From Haemaphysalis longicornis (lineage: Eukaryota; Arthropoda; Arachnida; Ixodida; Ixodidae), in the NCBI GenBank assembly GCA_013339765.2, contig CM023449.1, forward strand, positions 107,114,417 through 107,178,416: DNA of 64,000 nt, given 5' to 3'. A program made the translations under genes and the position numbers. How positions within the stretch are numbered: position 1 is the stretch's first letter; the number at the start of each line of letters is the position of its first letter. Below the pieces are notes generated by a model that did no database searches, was not told the origin of the DNA, and saw only the letters and a program-made list of their open reading frames with translations. This document shows, piece after piece, positions 39,405 through 50,130 of this stretch.

Positions 39405-40284
39405 ATCTAAAAAAGCGCAGGTGAACGACTGGAGTAACTACAACTCTATCAGCGGCGCGGCCTAGCCCGGACCAGCGTCGGGGCCTTCCTGTGGAAAGCC
39501 ACAGCTGTGCTTGTTTCGATGGGCTATGCGCCTTGAGGTTCTTGCTTCGGCCGGCAGAAAACAGCCGACTCAGAACTGGCATGGACCAGGGGAATCCGCC
39601 TGTCTAATTAAAATAAAGCATTGCGAGGGCCCCTGGTCGGTGCTGAGGCAATGTGATGTCTGCCCAGTGCTCTAAATGTCAACGTAAAAAAATTCATAAA
39701 AGTGGGGGTAGATGGCGGGAGTAACTATGACTCTATAAGCAGAGCGGCCGAGCCAGGAACAGCGTCGGGACCTTCCTGTGGAAAGCCACAGCTGTGCTTG
39801 TTTCCATGGGCTTCGCGCCTTGAGGTTGTTGCTTCGGCCAGCAGAAAACAGCCGACTCAGAACTGAGTTGCACCAGGGGAATCTGATTGTCTAATTAAAA
39901 CAAAGCATTGCGAGGGCCGCTATTCGGTGCTGACGCAATGTGAGAACTGACCAGTGCTCTGAACGTAAAACGTGAAAAAATTGAAAAAAGCGCGGGTAGA
40001 CGGCGGAAGTAACTATAACTCTATAAGCAGTGTGGCCGAGCCTGGACCAGCGTCGGGATCTTCCTGTGGAAAGCCACAGCTGTGCTTGTTTCCATGAGCT
40101 TCGCGCCGGGAGGTTCTTGCTTCGGCCAGCAGAAAACAGCCGACTCAGAACTGAGACGCACCGGGAAAATCTGACTGTCTAATTAAAACAAAGCATTGCG
40201 AGGGTCGCTATTCGATGCTGACGCAATGTGATTTCTGACCAGTGCTCAACGTGAAGAAATACAATGACTCTAAAAGCGGTGCGG
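39405..40284 (+). repeat. Satellite S1 block between arrays 3 and 4
   Basis: Three S1 monomers. The block corresponds to 42471-43068, which lacks one monomer. Confidence 0.88.
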
Positions 40285-40444
40285 TAAGGTTAGGTTAGTT
40301 AAGGTTGGGTTAGGTTAGGTTAGATTAGATTAGGTTAAGTTGGGTTGGGTTAGGTTAGGTTGGGTTAGGTTGGGTTGGGTTAGGTTAGGTTAGGTTAGGT
40401 TAGGTTTAGGTTAGGTTAGGTTAGGTTAGGTTTGGTTAGGTTAG
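40285..40444 (+). repeat. TTAGG array 4
   Basis: About 160 bp of TTAGG with TTGGG. Right junction GAAACTAAAAAAAGCGCGGG. Homologous to 43069-43229. Confidence 0.92.
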
Positions 40445-40727
40445 AAACTAAAAAAAGCGCGGGTGAATGACGGGAGTAACTACAACTCTATCAGCGGCGC
40501 GGCCTAGCCCGGACTAGCGTTGTGTGCTTGTTTCCATGGGCTTCGCACCTGGACGTTGTTGCTTCAGCCGGCAGCAAACTGCCGACTCATAATTGGCACG
40601 GACCGGGGAATCTGACTGTTTTATTAAAATAAAGCATTGCGGTGGCCACTATTCCGCACTGACGATGTGATTTCTGCCGAGTGCTCAACGTGAAGAAATT
40701 CAATGACTCTATAAGCGGTGCAGTTAG
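40445..40727 (+). repeat. Satellite S1 monomer between arrays 4 and 5
   Basis: One S1 monomer with an internal deletion (AGCGTTGTGTGCTTGTTTCC), which removes about 20 bp around the CCACAGC motif. The same deletion is present at 43310, so it predates the duplication. Confidence 0.88.
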
Positions 40728-40989
40728 GATAGGTTAGGTAAGGTTGGGTTAGGTTAGGTTGGGTTGCATTGGGTTGGGTTGGATTGGGTTAGATTATGTT
40801 AGGTTAGGTTAGTTAAGGTTGGTTGGGTTAGGTTAGCTTGGGTTGGGTTAGGTTAGGTTAGGTTAGGTTTAATTAGGTTAGGTTAGGTTTAGGTAGTATG
40901 TTAGCTTAGGTTTAGGTTTAGTATTTAGTTTAGTTTCAGGTTCGTTTATTTTAAGGTTATGTTAGTTTAGGTTAGTTAGTTTAGGTTAG
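40728..40989 (+). repeat. TTAGG array 5
   Basis: TTAGG/TTGGG with a degraded end (40890-40980). Begins GTGCAGTTAGGATAGG and ends GAATCTAAAAAAAGTGCGGG. Confidence 0.92.
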
Positions 40990-41107
40990 AATCTAAAAAA
41001 AGTGCGGGTGAACGACGGGAGTAACTACAACTCTATCAGCGGCGCGGCCTAGCCCTTTATTAAAACAAAGCATTGCAAGGGCCGCTGGTCGGTGCTGACG
41101 CAATGTT

Positions 41108-41140
<33 letters not shown>

Positions 41141-42050
41141 AAAATTCAAAAAAGCGCAGGTAGACGGCGGGAGTAACTAGTACTCTATAAGCAGTGCTGC
41201 GGAGCCTGGACCAGCGTCGGGACCTTCTGGTGGAAAGCCACAGCTGTGCTTGTTTCCACGGGCTTCGCGCCTGGAGGTTCTTGCTTCGGCCAGCAGAAAA
41301 GAGCCGATTCAGAACTGAGTTGCACCGGGGGAATCTGACTGCCTAATTAAAACAAAGCATTGCGACGGCCGCGATTCGGTGCTGACGCAATGTGATTTCT
41401 GTCCAGTGCTCTGAATGTCAAAGTGAAAAATTCCAAAAAGTGCGGGTAAATGACGGCAGTAAGTATGACTGTGTAAGCCGTGCTGCCGAGCCCAGACCAG
41501 CGTCAGGACCTTCCTGTGGAAAGCCACAGCTGTGCTTGTTTCCATGGGCTTCTCGCCTGGACGTTGTTGCTTCAGCTGGTAGAAAACAGCCGACTCAGAA
41601 CTGGCATGTACCGCGGGAGTCTGACTGTTAATTAAAACAAAGCATTGCAAGGGCTGCTCTTCGCAGCTGACAAAGCATTGCAAGGGCTGCTCTTCGCAGC
41701 TGACGCAATGTGATTTCTGCCTAGTGCTTTGAATGTCAGCATAAAGGAATTAACAAAAGCGCGGGTAAACGGCACGAGTAACTATAACTCTATAAGCGGA
41801 GCGGCCGAGCCCGGACCAGCGTCCGGACCTTCCTGTGGAAAGCCAAGCTGTGCTTGTTTCTATGGGCTTTGCGCCTTGAGGTTCTTCCTTCGGCCGGCAG
41901 CAAACAGCCGACTCAGAACTGGCATGAACTGGGGGAATCTGCCTGTCTAATTAAAACAAGCATTGCGAGCGCCACAGGTCGGTGCTGATGCAATGTGATT
42001 TCTGCCCAGTGCTCAACGTGAAGAAATTCAATGACTCTATAAGCGGTGCG
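40990..42050 (+). repeat. Satellite S1 block between arrays 5 and 6
   Basis: About four monomers. A 42-bp duplication (GCATTGCAAGGGCTGCTCTT at 41643 and 41679) lies inside. Confidence 0.88.
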
Positions 42051-42470
42051 GTTAGGTTAGGTTAGGTAAGGTTGGATTAGGTTAGGTTAGGTTAGGTTAG
42101 GTTAGGTTGGGTTGGGTTGGGTTGGGTTGGGTTGTGTTAGGTTAGGTTAGGGTAGGTTGGGTTGGGTTAGGTTAAATTCGGTTAGGTAAGGTTAGGTTAG
42201 GTAAGGTTGGGTTTGGTTGGGTGAGATTAGGTTAGGTTGGGTTGGTTAGTTAGGTTAGGTTAGGTTAACTTAGGTTAGTAGGTTTAGGTTGGGTAAGGTT
42301 AGGTTTTGGTGAGGTTTAGGTTAGGGGAGGTTAGGTTCGGTAACGTATCGGTTTCGGTTCGGTTCAGGTTCGGTTTCGGTTCGCTTTCGGTTAGGTACCG
42401 GTTCGGTTCCTTTTTCGGTATTTCGGTTCGGTTAGGTTACGTTTAGGTAAGGCTAGGTTAGGTGAGGTTT
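42051..42470 (+). repeat. TTAGG array 6 with TTCGG variants
   Basis: Starts as array 3 and adds a block of TTCGG-type variants at 42330-42430. Right junction GAAACTAAAAAAAGCGCAGG. Confidence 0.92.
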
Positions 42471-43068
42471 GAAACTAAAAAAAGCGCAGGTGAACGACTG
42501 GAGTAACTACAACTCTATCAGCGGCGCGGCCTAGCCCGGACCAGCGTCGGGTCCTTCCTGTGGAAAGCCACAGCTGTGCTTGTTTCTATGGGCTATACGC
42601 CTTGAGGTTCTTGCTTCGGCCGGCAGAAAACAGCCGACTCAGAACTGGCATGGACCAGGGGAATCCGCCTGTCTAATTAAAATAAAGCATTGCGAGGGCC
42701 CCTGGTCGCTGCTGACGCAATGTGAGAACTGACCAGTGCTCTGAACGTAAAACGAGAAAAAATTGAAAAAAGCGCGGGTAGACGGCGGGAAGTAACTATA
42801 ACTCTATAAGCAGTGTGGCCGAGCCTGGACCAGCGTCGGGACCTTCCTGAGGAAAGCCACAGCTGTGCTTGTTTCCATGGGCTTCGCGCCTGGAGGTTCT
42901 TGCTTCGGCCAGCCGAAAACAGCCGACTCAGAACTGAGACGCACCGGGAAAATCTGACTGTCTAATTAAAACAAAGCATTGCGAGGGTCGCTATTCGATG
43001 CTGACGCAATGTGATTTCTGACCAGTGCTCAACGTGAAGAAATACAATGACTCTAAAAGCGGTGCGGT
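42471..43068 (+). repeat. Satellite S1 block between arrays 6 and 7
   Basis: Two monomers. Compared with 39405-40284 one monomer is missing, with the join at CCCTGGTCGCTGCTGACG (42697). Confidence 0.88.
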
Positions 43069-43229
43069 TAGGTTAGGTTAGGTAAGGTTGGGTTAGGTTA
43101 GGTTAGATTAGATTAGGTTAAGTTGGGTTGGGTTGGGTTGGTTAGGTTTGGTTAGGTTGGGTTGGGTTTGGGTTAGGTTAGGTTAGGTTTAGGTTTTTTT
43201 AGGTTAGGTTAGGTTAGGTTTGGTTAGGT
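43069..43229 (+). repeat. TTAGG array 7
   Basis: Homologous to array 4, with the same order of TTAGG and TTGGG blocks. Confidence 0.92.
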
Positions 43230-43507
43230 TAAAAACTAAAAAAAGCGCGGGTGAATGACGGGAGTAACTACAACTCTATCAGCGGCGCGGCCTAGCACGG
43301 ACCAGCGTTGTGTGCTTGTTTCCATGGGCTTCGCACCTGGACGTTGTTGCTTCAGCCGGCAACAAACTGCCGACTCATAATTGGCACGGACCGGGGAATC
43401 TGTTTTATTAAAATAAAGCATTGCGGTGGCCACTATTCCGCACTGACGATGTGATTTCTGCCGAGTGCTCAACGTGAAGAAATTCAATGACTCTATAAGC
43501 GGTGCAG
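43230..43507 (+). repeat. Satellite S1 monomer between arrays 7 and 8
   Basis: Homologous to 40445-40727, sharing its internal deletion. Confidence 0.88.
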
Positions 43508-43794
43508 TTAGGATAGGTTAGGTAAGGTTGGGTTAGGTTAGGTTGGGTTGCATTGGGTTGGGTTGGATTGGGTTAGATTAGGTTAGGTTAGGTTAGTTAG
43601 GTTGGTTTGGGTTGGTTAGCTTGGTTTGGTTGGTTTAGTTAGGTTAGTTTAGGTTCCTTTTAGGTTTAGTTTAGTTTTCGGTTAGGTTTCGTTAGGTTTT
43701 TGTTAGGTTTTTTAGTGTTAGGTTTAGGTTAGTTGTTTTTTCCTAAGGTTGGTTGTTCGGTTAGGTTAGGTTAGGTTTAGTTTAGTTTAGGTTA
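43508..43794 (+). repeat. TTAGG array 8, degenerate end
   Basis: Homologous to array 5. From 43620 on it becomes T-rich and irregular. Confidence 0.9.
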
Positions 43795-44345
43795 GAATCT
43801 AAAAAAAGTGCGGGTGAACTACGGGAGTAACTACAACTCTATCAGCGGCGCGGCCTAGCCCTGTTATTAAAACAAAGCTTTCTAAGGGCCGCTGGTCGGT
43901 GCTGACGCGATGTTATTTCTGCCCAGTGCTCTTAATGTCAACGTGAAAAAATTCAAAAAAGCGCAGGTAGACGGCGGGAGTAACTATTACTCTATAAGCA
44001 GTGCTGCCGAGCCTGGACCAGCGTCGGGACCTTCCGGTGGAAAGCCACAGCTGTGCTTGTTTCCACGGGCTTCTCGCCTGGACGTTGTTGCTTCAGCTGG
44101 TAGAAAACCCCGACTCAGAACTGGCATGTACCGCGGGAGTCTGACTGTCTAATTAAAACAAAGCATTGCAAGGGCTGCTCGTCGCAGCTGACGCCATGTG
44201 ATTTCTGCCTAGTGCTCTGAATGTCAGCATAAAGGAATTAACAAAAGCGCGGGTAAACGGCACGAGTAACTATAACACTATAAGCAGAGCGGCCGAGCCC
44301 GGACCAGCGTCCGGACCTTCCTGTGGAAAGCCACAGCTGTGTTTT
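43795..44345 (+). repeat. Satellite S1 block before the GA array
   Basis: About two monomers. The last is cut after CAGCTGTGTTTTTTTCCAG, where a GA-rich array begins. Confidence 0.88.
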
Positions 44346-44373
44346 TTTCCAGAAAAAAGAGAGATAGACAGAA

Positions 44374-44404
<31 letters not shown>

Positions 44405-44481
44405 AATAGAGAGGGAAGAGAGAGATAGAGGAGAGAAGCGCGGCGCCGCATCTGAGCATCGCGCGCGCTACCAGAGAGGAA
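44346..44481 (+). repeat. GA-rich array before the gap
   Basis: GAGAGA-type simple sequence with interruptions, ending in GCGC-rich sequence at the gap. The start (TTTTTTCCAGAAAAAAGAGA) is the same as at 46080. Confidence 0.85.
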
Positions 44482-44581
44482 NNNNNNNNNNNNNNNNNNN
44501 NNNNNNNNNNNNNNNNNNNNNNNNNNNNNNNNNNNNNNNNNNNNNNNNNNNNNNNNNNNNNNNNNNNNNNNNNNNNNNNNN
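44482..44581. other. Assembly gap of exactly 100 N
   Basis: A run of 100 N, the conventional length for a scaffold gap of unknown size. It lies at the end of a GA array, a sequence type that often breaks assembly. Confidence 1.
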
Positions 44582-46081
44582 TCTAAAAGCGTGCGGCCGA
44601 GTTTGGGACCAGCGTCGGGACCTTCCTGTGGAAAGCCACAGCCGTGCTTGTTTCCAGGGGGCTTCGCGCCTGGAGGGTCTTGCTTCGGCGGAAGAAAATA
44701 GCCGACTCAGAACTGGCACAGATCGGGGAATTCTACTGTTTAATTAAAAACAAAACATGCAAGGCCGCTGGTCGGTGCGACGCAATGTGATTTCTGCCCT
44801 GTGCTCTGAATGTCACGTAAGAATTCAGAAAAGCATGAGTAAGCGGCGTGAGTAACTATGACTTTATAAGTGGTGGCGGGCCGAGCCCGATTAGCGCCGG
44901 GCCTTCCTGTGGAAAGCCACAGCTGTGCTTGTTCCATGGGCTTCGTGCCAGGAGGGATTGCTTTGGCCGGCAGAAAAGAGCGACTCAGAATTGGCACAGA
45001 CCGGGGGCACTCCGACTGTCTAATTAAAAACAAAGCATTGCAGGGGCTGCTGGTTCGCTGCTGACGCAGTGTTGATTTCTGGCCTAGTGCTCTGAATGTC
45101 AACGTAAAGGAATTAACAAAAGCGCGGGTAACGGCGGAGTAGTAACTATAACTCTATAATCGGTGCGGCCGAGTTCGACCAGCGTCGGGACCCTTCCTGT
45201 GGAAAGCCACAGCTGTGCTTGTTTCCATGGGCTTCCCGCCTGGAGGTGCTTGCTTCGGATGGCAGAAAAGAGCCGACTCTCAACTGGCACAGACCGGGGG
45301 AATCCGACTGTTTAATTAAAACAAACCATTGCAAGGGCCGCTGCTCGGTGCAGACGCAATGTGATTTCTGCTCTGTGCTCCGAATGTCAACGTAAAGAAA
45401 TTCAGAAAAGCATGAGTAAACGGCGGGAGTAACTATAACTTTATAAGTGGTGCGGCCGAGCCCGGATTAGCGCCAGGGCCTTCCTGTGAAAAGCCACAGC
45501 TGTGCTTGTTTCCATTGGCTTCGTGTCAGGAGGTTCTTGCTTCGGCCAGCAGAAAACAGCCGACTCAGAACTGAGTTGCACCGGGGGAATCTGACTGTCT
45601 AATTAAAACAAAGCATTGCGACGGCCGCGATTCGGTGCTGACGCAATGTGATTTCTGTCCAGTGCTCTGAATGTCAACGTGAAAAATTCCAAAAAGTGCG
45701 GGTAAATGACGGCAGTAACTATGACAGTATAAGCCGTGCGGCCGAGCCCGGACCAGCGTCAGGACCTTCCTGTGCAAAGCCACAGCTCTGCTTGTTTCCA
45801 TGGGCTTCTCGCCTGGACGTTGTTTCTTCAGCTGGTAGAAAACAGCCGACTCAGAACTGGCATGTACCGCGGGAGTCTGACTGTCTAATTAAAACAAAGC
45901 ATTGCAAGGGCTGCTGGTCGCTGCTGACGCAATGTGATTTCTGCCTAGTGCTCTGAATGTCAACATAAAGGAATTAACAAAAGCGCGGGTAAACGGCACG
46001 AGTAACTATAACTCTATAAGCGGAGCGGCCGAGCCCGGACCAGCGTCGGGACCTTCCTGTGGAAAGCCAAAGCTGTGCTTT
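44582..46081 (+). repeat. Satellite S1 block after the gap
   Basis: About five monomers with more small indels between 44582 and 45300 than elsewhere. The last is cut at CTTTTTTCCAGAAAAAAGAG. Confidence 0.88.
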
Positions 46082-46121
46082 TTTCCAGAAAAAAGAGAGA
46101 GAGTTAGAGAAAGGGAGAGAG

Positions 46122-46153
<32 letters not shown>

Positions 46154-46702
46154 GATAGAGATAAGCGCTAGAGAGAGAAAGAGAGAGAGAGAGAGAATAG
46201 AAATGAGAGAGATAAGAGATAGATAGAGAGAAAGAAGGAGATGGATATGAGAAGAGAGAGAAAGAATAGAGAGAGAGACAAGCGAGATATCTAGATGGAC
46301 CTCCGATCTAGAGACGAAATAGAGAAAGACTTAGAGAGTTGCGAAAGATCGATAGAGACATCGCTAGAGCGTGAACGAGCGATAGCTTAAGCAGATAGAT
46401 CGGCCGATCTCGCTCGCGCTAGATATCTCGCGCGCAAATAGACTATCTCTATATAGAGCGCAAATCCGAGAGAGAGCAAGAGAAGAGAAAGAGCGCGAGC
46501 ACTATCGACCTCGCTCTACTATGAAAAGAGATATATAGAGAGAAAAGTAGATAGAGCTAAAAATATCGATCGAGAGAGCTCGAGGTATCTAGGGCGCGAA
46601 AGATTGAGAGAGAGAAGAGATAGAGAGAGAAAGAGAGCGAGAGAGAGAGAGAGAAAGAGAGAGAAATAAGAGAGAGAGAAAGAGAAAGAGAAAGAGAGTG
46701 AT

Positions 46703-46751
<49 letters not shown>

Positions 46752-46766
46752 AAGAAAGAGAGAGAG
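46082..46766 (+). repeat. Degenerate GA-rich array
   Basis: Nearly 700 bp of GA repeats broken by GATA, CGAT and GCGC stretches (46290-46560), then cleaner GAGAGA until the LINE fragment. No gene. It begins in S1 at the same position as the array at 44346. Confidence 0.85.
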
Positions 46767-46792
46767 AGACATAATACCTTTGACTATTAGAT

Positions 46793-47150
46793 TTACAACG
46801 TGATTTCTTGAAGACTTTGTTGCCGACAATGCCCGCCCGACACTGAGGGAGTCTGTATATATAATGGATTGTGGGATGTGACTTTGAAGGATATGATTAA
46901 CAACAAGAAGTACACCATAAGCCTCTGCCGTAAAGATACTGGTATTACTATTAAGAGTTCTAGTGACATTAAGGCCGGGCCCATGCGCCGCGCAGGACAC
47001 AGAGGTGGCAGTTTTAGAGGCGTCCGTATAAAATTCAGAAAATTGATACTTCTGCTGCAAATACAAGTAGTGCTGCAGAATTGCACATGTGGGAGCTCGG
47101 TTTTTATCTACATGTGTAAAAGATGTGTCGCATAATACAGGGCGGAGATG
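46793..47150 (-). pseudogene. RNase H N-terminal fragment, LINE copy 2
   Basis: FYTDASKTATSVSCAAHGPG, TAEAYGVLL and IYTDSLSVGRAL are present; V in copy 1 is G here. The domain stops before the fourth acidic residue, where GA repeats begin. The frame differs from the RT part because one base is missing near 47161. Confidence 0.85.
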
Positions 47151-47572
47151 CCATGGGGCTAAAAATATGTTAGAGAACTTTGTATGGTGTCTAAAAAGGA
47201 GACAGAAAGCTCTGACGCTTCCTCTCTAACTCTGTAAGAGAAGGGCGCAGAGAACGATGGTCGGTTTAGGAGTAGTGCAGTCTTAGACGTATCATAAAAA
47301 GCTGATTAAAATGAATGGTGTGGCATAGATGAAATTTTAAAAGCAAAAAGGAGATCTGTGTATGCTCGCTGACGTTGTAGGTTCCACTTATTACACTCCA
47401 CATAGAGGCTTTCGACCGGGCTAGTCCGGAAAGAGCCACATGCCAACCGGAGCCCCAGATGAAGCACTGGGTCCAGCATTTTGAGGGATGTCTTATTTGC
47501 TGACCCATAAACAACACTTCCATAGTCTAATCGTGAACCTATCAGGCTTGTAAAAACACGTAAAAGAAGTTG

Positions 47573-48607
47573 TTAGTCAGCCCCATATGAAGAGTGGGAG
47601 AGAACCTTGAGTATATTCATGGCCTTTAAGCATTTATGCTTAAGTTGTTTTATATGTGGAATGAACGAGAGCTTTTCTTCAAGGACTACAACTAAAAACT
47701 TGTGTTTATTTCTGACTGGAATTGAGACACCATTGAGTTTGATGTCTGGATCCGGCGGAATGCCACGCCTTTTCGAAAACAAAACGCAAGTACACTTCAC
47801 TGGATTAAGTTTAAAACCGTTGCTATCTGCCCAGCCAGCTAGCTTGTTAACACCAAGCTGGACTTGGCGCTCGCAGATAGACAGGTTACAAGATTTAAAG
47901 GATAATTGCACGTCGTCTACATAGATTGAGCAGGAAATGGTTGGTGGCAGAGCCTTCCGAAGAGAGTTCATTTTTACAATAAACAAAGTGCAACTCAAAA
48001 CTCCACCTTGCGGAACACCGTTTTCCTGCACATGAACTCTAGAGAGTGCCGTTCCAACTCGCACGCAAAACGTTCTTTCAGAGAGGTAACCGGCAAGCGT
48101 GTTCCACATGTTACCCGACATACCAAAGGACTTCAAATCGCTGAGGATGCCGTACCGCCAAGCAGTGTCGTAAACCTTTTCAAGATCAAAGAATACGGTC
48201 ATACAGTACTGCTTATGGACGTAAGCATCTCTAATATATGACTCTAACGCAACGAGTTGATCGTTCGTAGATCGCCCCGCCCTAAAGCCCGCCTGGCAGC
48301 TCTCGAGAAGACCGTTGTACTCTAAGAAGTACACTAGTCTCCTGTTTATCATCTTCTCGAAGAGCTTACACAGGCAGCTTGTCAGGGCAATGGGGCGATA
48401 ACTGGCGGGAGAGGACGGGTCCTTCCCTACCTTTAGGAGAGCCACTACTATGGCCTCCCTCCAAGAGCGTGGGAAGTGCCCCGAAAGAAATATTTTATTG
48501 TAGAGGTAAAGAAGTGTTTCAAGTGTGTCTGCATGTAAGTGTTGTATCATTGTATATGAAATCCTGTCTGCACCTGGAGCTGAAGGTTTACAAGTACCGA
48601 GTGCGAC
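47573..48607 (-). pseudogene. RT fragment, LINE copy 2
   Basis: 325 codons matching copy 1 from MIQHLHADTLETLLYLYNKI to SHSSYGA. It contains FFDLEKVYD (A to V next to the palm), GVPQGG and YVDD. A TAA follows SSYGAD where copy 1 has GAGAAA. EN and the first part of RT are missing. Confidence 0.9.
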
Positions 48608-50123
48608 TTAAAACATTTATGTGCATTTGTATGAGTAAAATATTCTAGCAAAAATCAGTTGGATTACTGAATCGGTGAAAGGTTTAGTTGAGAATATTTA
48701 CGAACACCGTTTCAGTTCCGAAATGCGGAATCACATCGCTAGTGTACGTTAGCGCGAAATCAAAAAACTGCATTTTAGGTATTCTTAAGGGCTACCTAAA
48801 TCAGCAAAAAGCGCTTCGATTTGTGAATGGTTGACCGAGAAAATCACGAATTCGCGAAACGACAATTTCGCCCTTTTCTTCGGTTAGGAGGGCAATTTCT
48901 GAAAAACCCATCTTAGTGAGCACCTACTCAAAGACGCAAAAAAAACTCCTGAAATTTCAAGTCTCTAGGTCTAGACAGTTTTGGCTGGGCGTTGATGAGT
49001 CAGTCAGTCAGTCGAGTCGGGCACTTCTTTTTATAGGTATAGATAACACCTGCTCCTACGGGAGGCGCGTAGTTGCTGAAGGTGTCAACAGATGGCGACC
49101 GCTAAGCGAACGCGGGAAAATTCAACTTTATTTTACATCCAAAATGATGCAGATTAAAAAATCTCGTTGGACTTCTTATCCGCATGTTTGGAAAAAATGC
49201 TGAAAGTAGGTTTTGGGCAAATAAATGGGCAGCATTTTCAAGAAAAAACGAATGGGAGATATCAAGTGGCTGGGTGGTTATTTAGGAAAGTGTAAAACAC
49301 GGTGTTTTCCCGAAATCCCGCTTGCCTCTATTGGGAGGGTGTCATTGAAAAATGCGGTGTAACAGTGTTAATGTAGGTGAGTAAGTTTCCTATCTCAACA
49401 AAAACCAGTTCGATATCTCAGATGGCGGGTGGTAAAAAAATTTATATCTGAAAAACTTCTTTACCGCTTTTCACTCTCTCCATGGTGGACTTTTTAAAAT
49501 TTTAAGAAATATTGACCTCCAACGCCGTAATCAAAATGTGTGCTTGCAATCTGTAGCCGTTTGAAAGAGCAGTTTGGCTAGACGTGTACATAACCTGTCA
49601 GGCCTTTTTGGTTCATCAGCAGTGTCATTTCTAAAAAACAATTGGCCCCTTTTAGCGGCTTCACAGAGCGAAATCCATAAAAACGTTTATGTGCATTTGT
49701 ATGAGTAAAATATTCTAGCCAAAATCAGTTGGATTACTGAATCAGTGAAACGTTTATTTGAGAATCTTTAGGAACACCATTTTCGTTCCCAAATGCGGAA
49801 TGACCTCGCTGGCGTAGGCTAAGGCGAAATCCAAAAACAGCATTTTAGGTATTCTTAAGGGCTACTTATATCAGCAAAAAGCGCTTCGATATGCGAATGG
49901 GTGACCAAGAAAATCACGAATTCGCGAAACCACAATTTCGCCCTTTTCTTCGGTTAGGAGGGCTATTTCTGAAAAACCCGCCTTAGTGAGCACCTACACA
50001 ATGACGCAATTAACTCGTGAAACTTCAAGTCTCTAGGTCTTACAGTTTTGGCTGGGCTTTGATAAGTCAGTCAATGAGTCAGTCGGGCACTTCTTTTTAT
50101 AGGTATAGATAACACCTGCTCCT
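48608..50123 (+). repeat. Satellite S2 array, first part
   Basis: Tandem repeat with a unit of about 1,065 bp. Landmarks per unit are GTGCATTTGTATGAGTAAAA, AAGCGCTTCGAT, TTCGCCCTTTTCTTCGGTTA, GAGTCAGTCAGTCAGTCGGG, TTTTATAGGTATAGAT, ACACCTGCTCCTACGGGAG and CAGATGGCGACCGCTAAGCG. Monomers differ by several percent. No long ORF is conserved between monomers. The array starts mid-monomer at the LINE copy 2 junction. Confidence 0.92.
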
Positions 50124-50130
50124 ACGGGAG

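Larger units (their letters stand above)
46767..48607 (-). mobile_element. Truncated second copy of the I-group LINE
   Basis: Matches 3436-5277 of the nested LINE over 1.84 kb at about 98% by eye, covering RT and the first part of RNase H. Both ends are abrupt: the RNase H side joins GA repeats and the upstream side joins satellite S2 in mid-monomer. Neither element end is present, so this is not a simple insertion. Confidence 0.92.

Noticed and set aside
34504..43794. A true chromosome end (telomere)
   Set aside because: The TTAGG arrays are short, eight times interrupted by satellite, and followed by 20 kb of other sequence. As assembled they are interstitial.
44700..45300. Divergent S1 subfamily after the gap
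   Set aside because: The many one-base indels next to an N gap are more easily explained by low consensus quality.
35376..46081. CRISPR-like array from regularly spaced repeats
   Set aside because: The 285-290-bp unit is repeated in full with no unique spacers; it is a satellite, and the setting is eukaryotic.
46557..46790. Serine/leucine-rich extension of the RNase H frame
   Set aside because: It is read through GA repeats after the LINE fragment ends.
48916..49203. Protein-coding ORFs in S2 monomers
   Set aside because: Frames are not conserved among monomers and vary with single-base indels.
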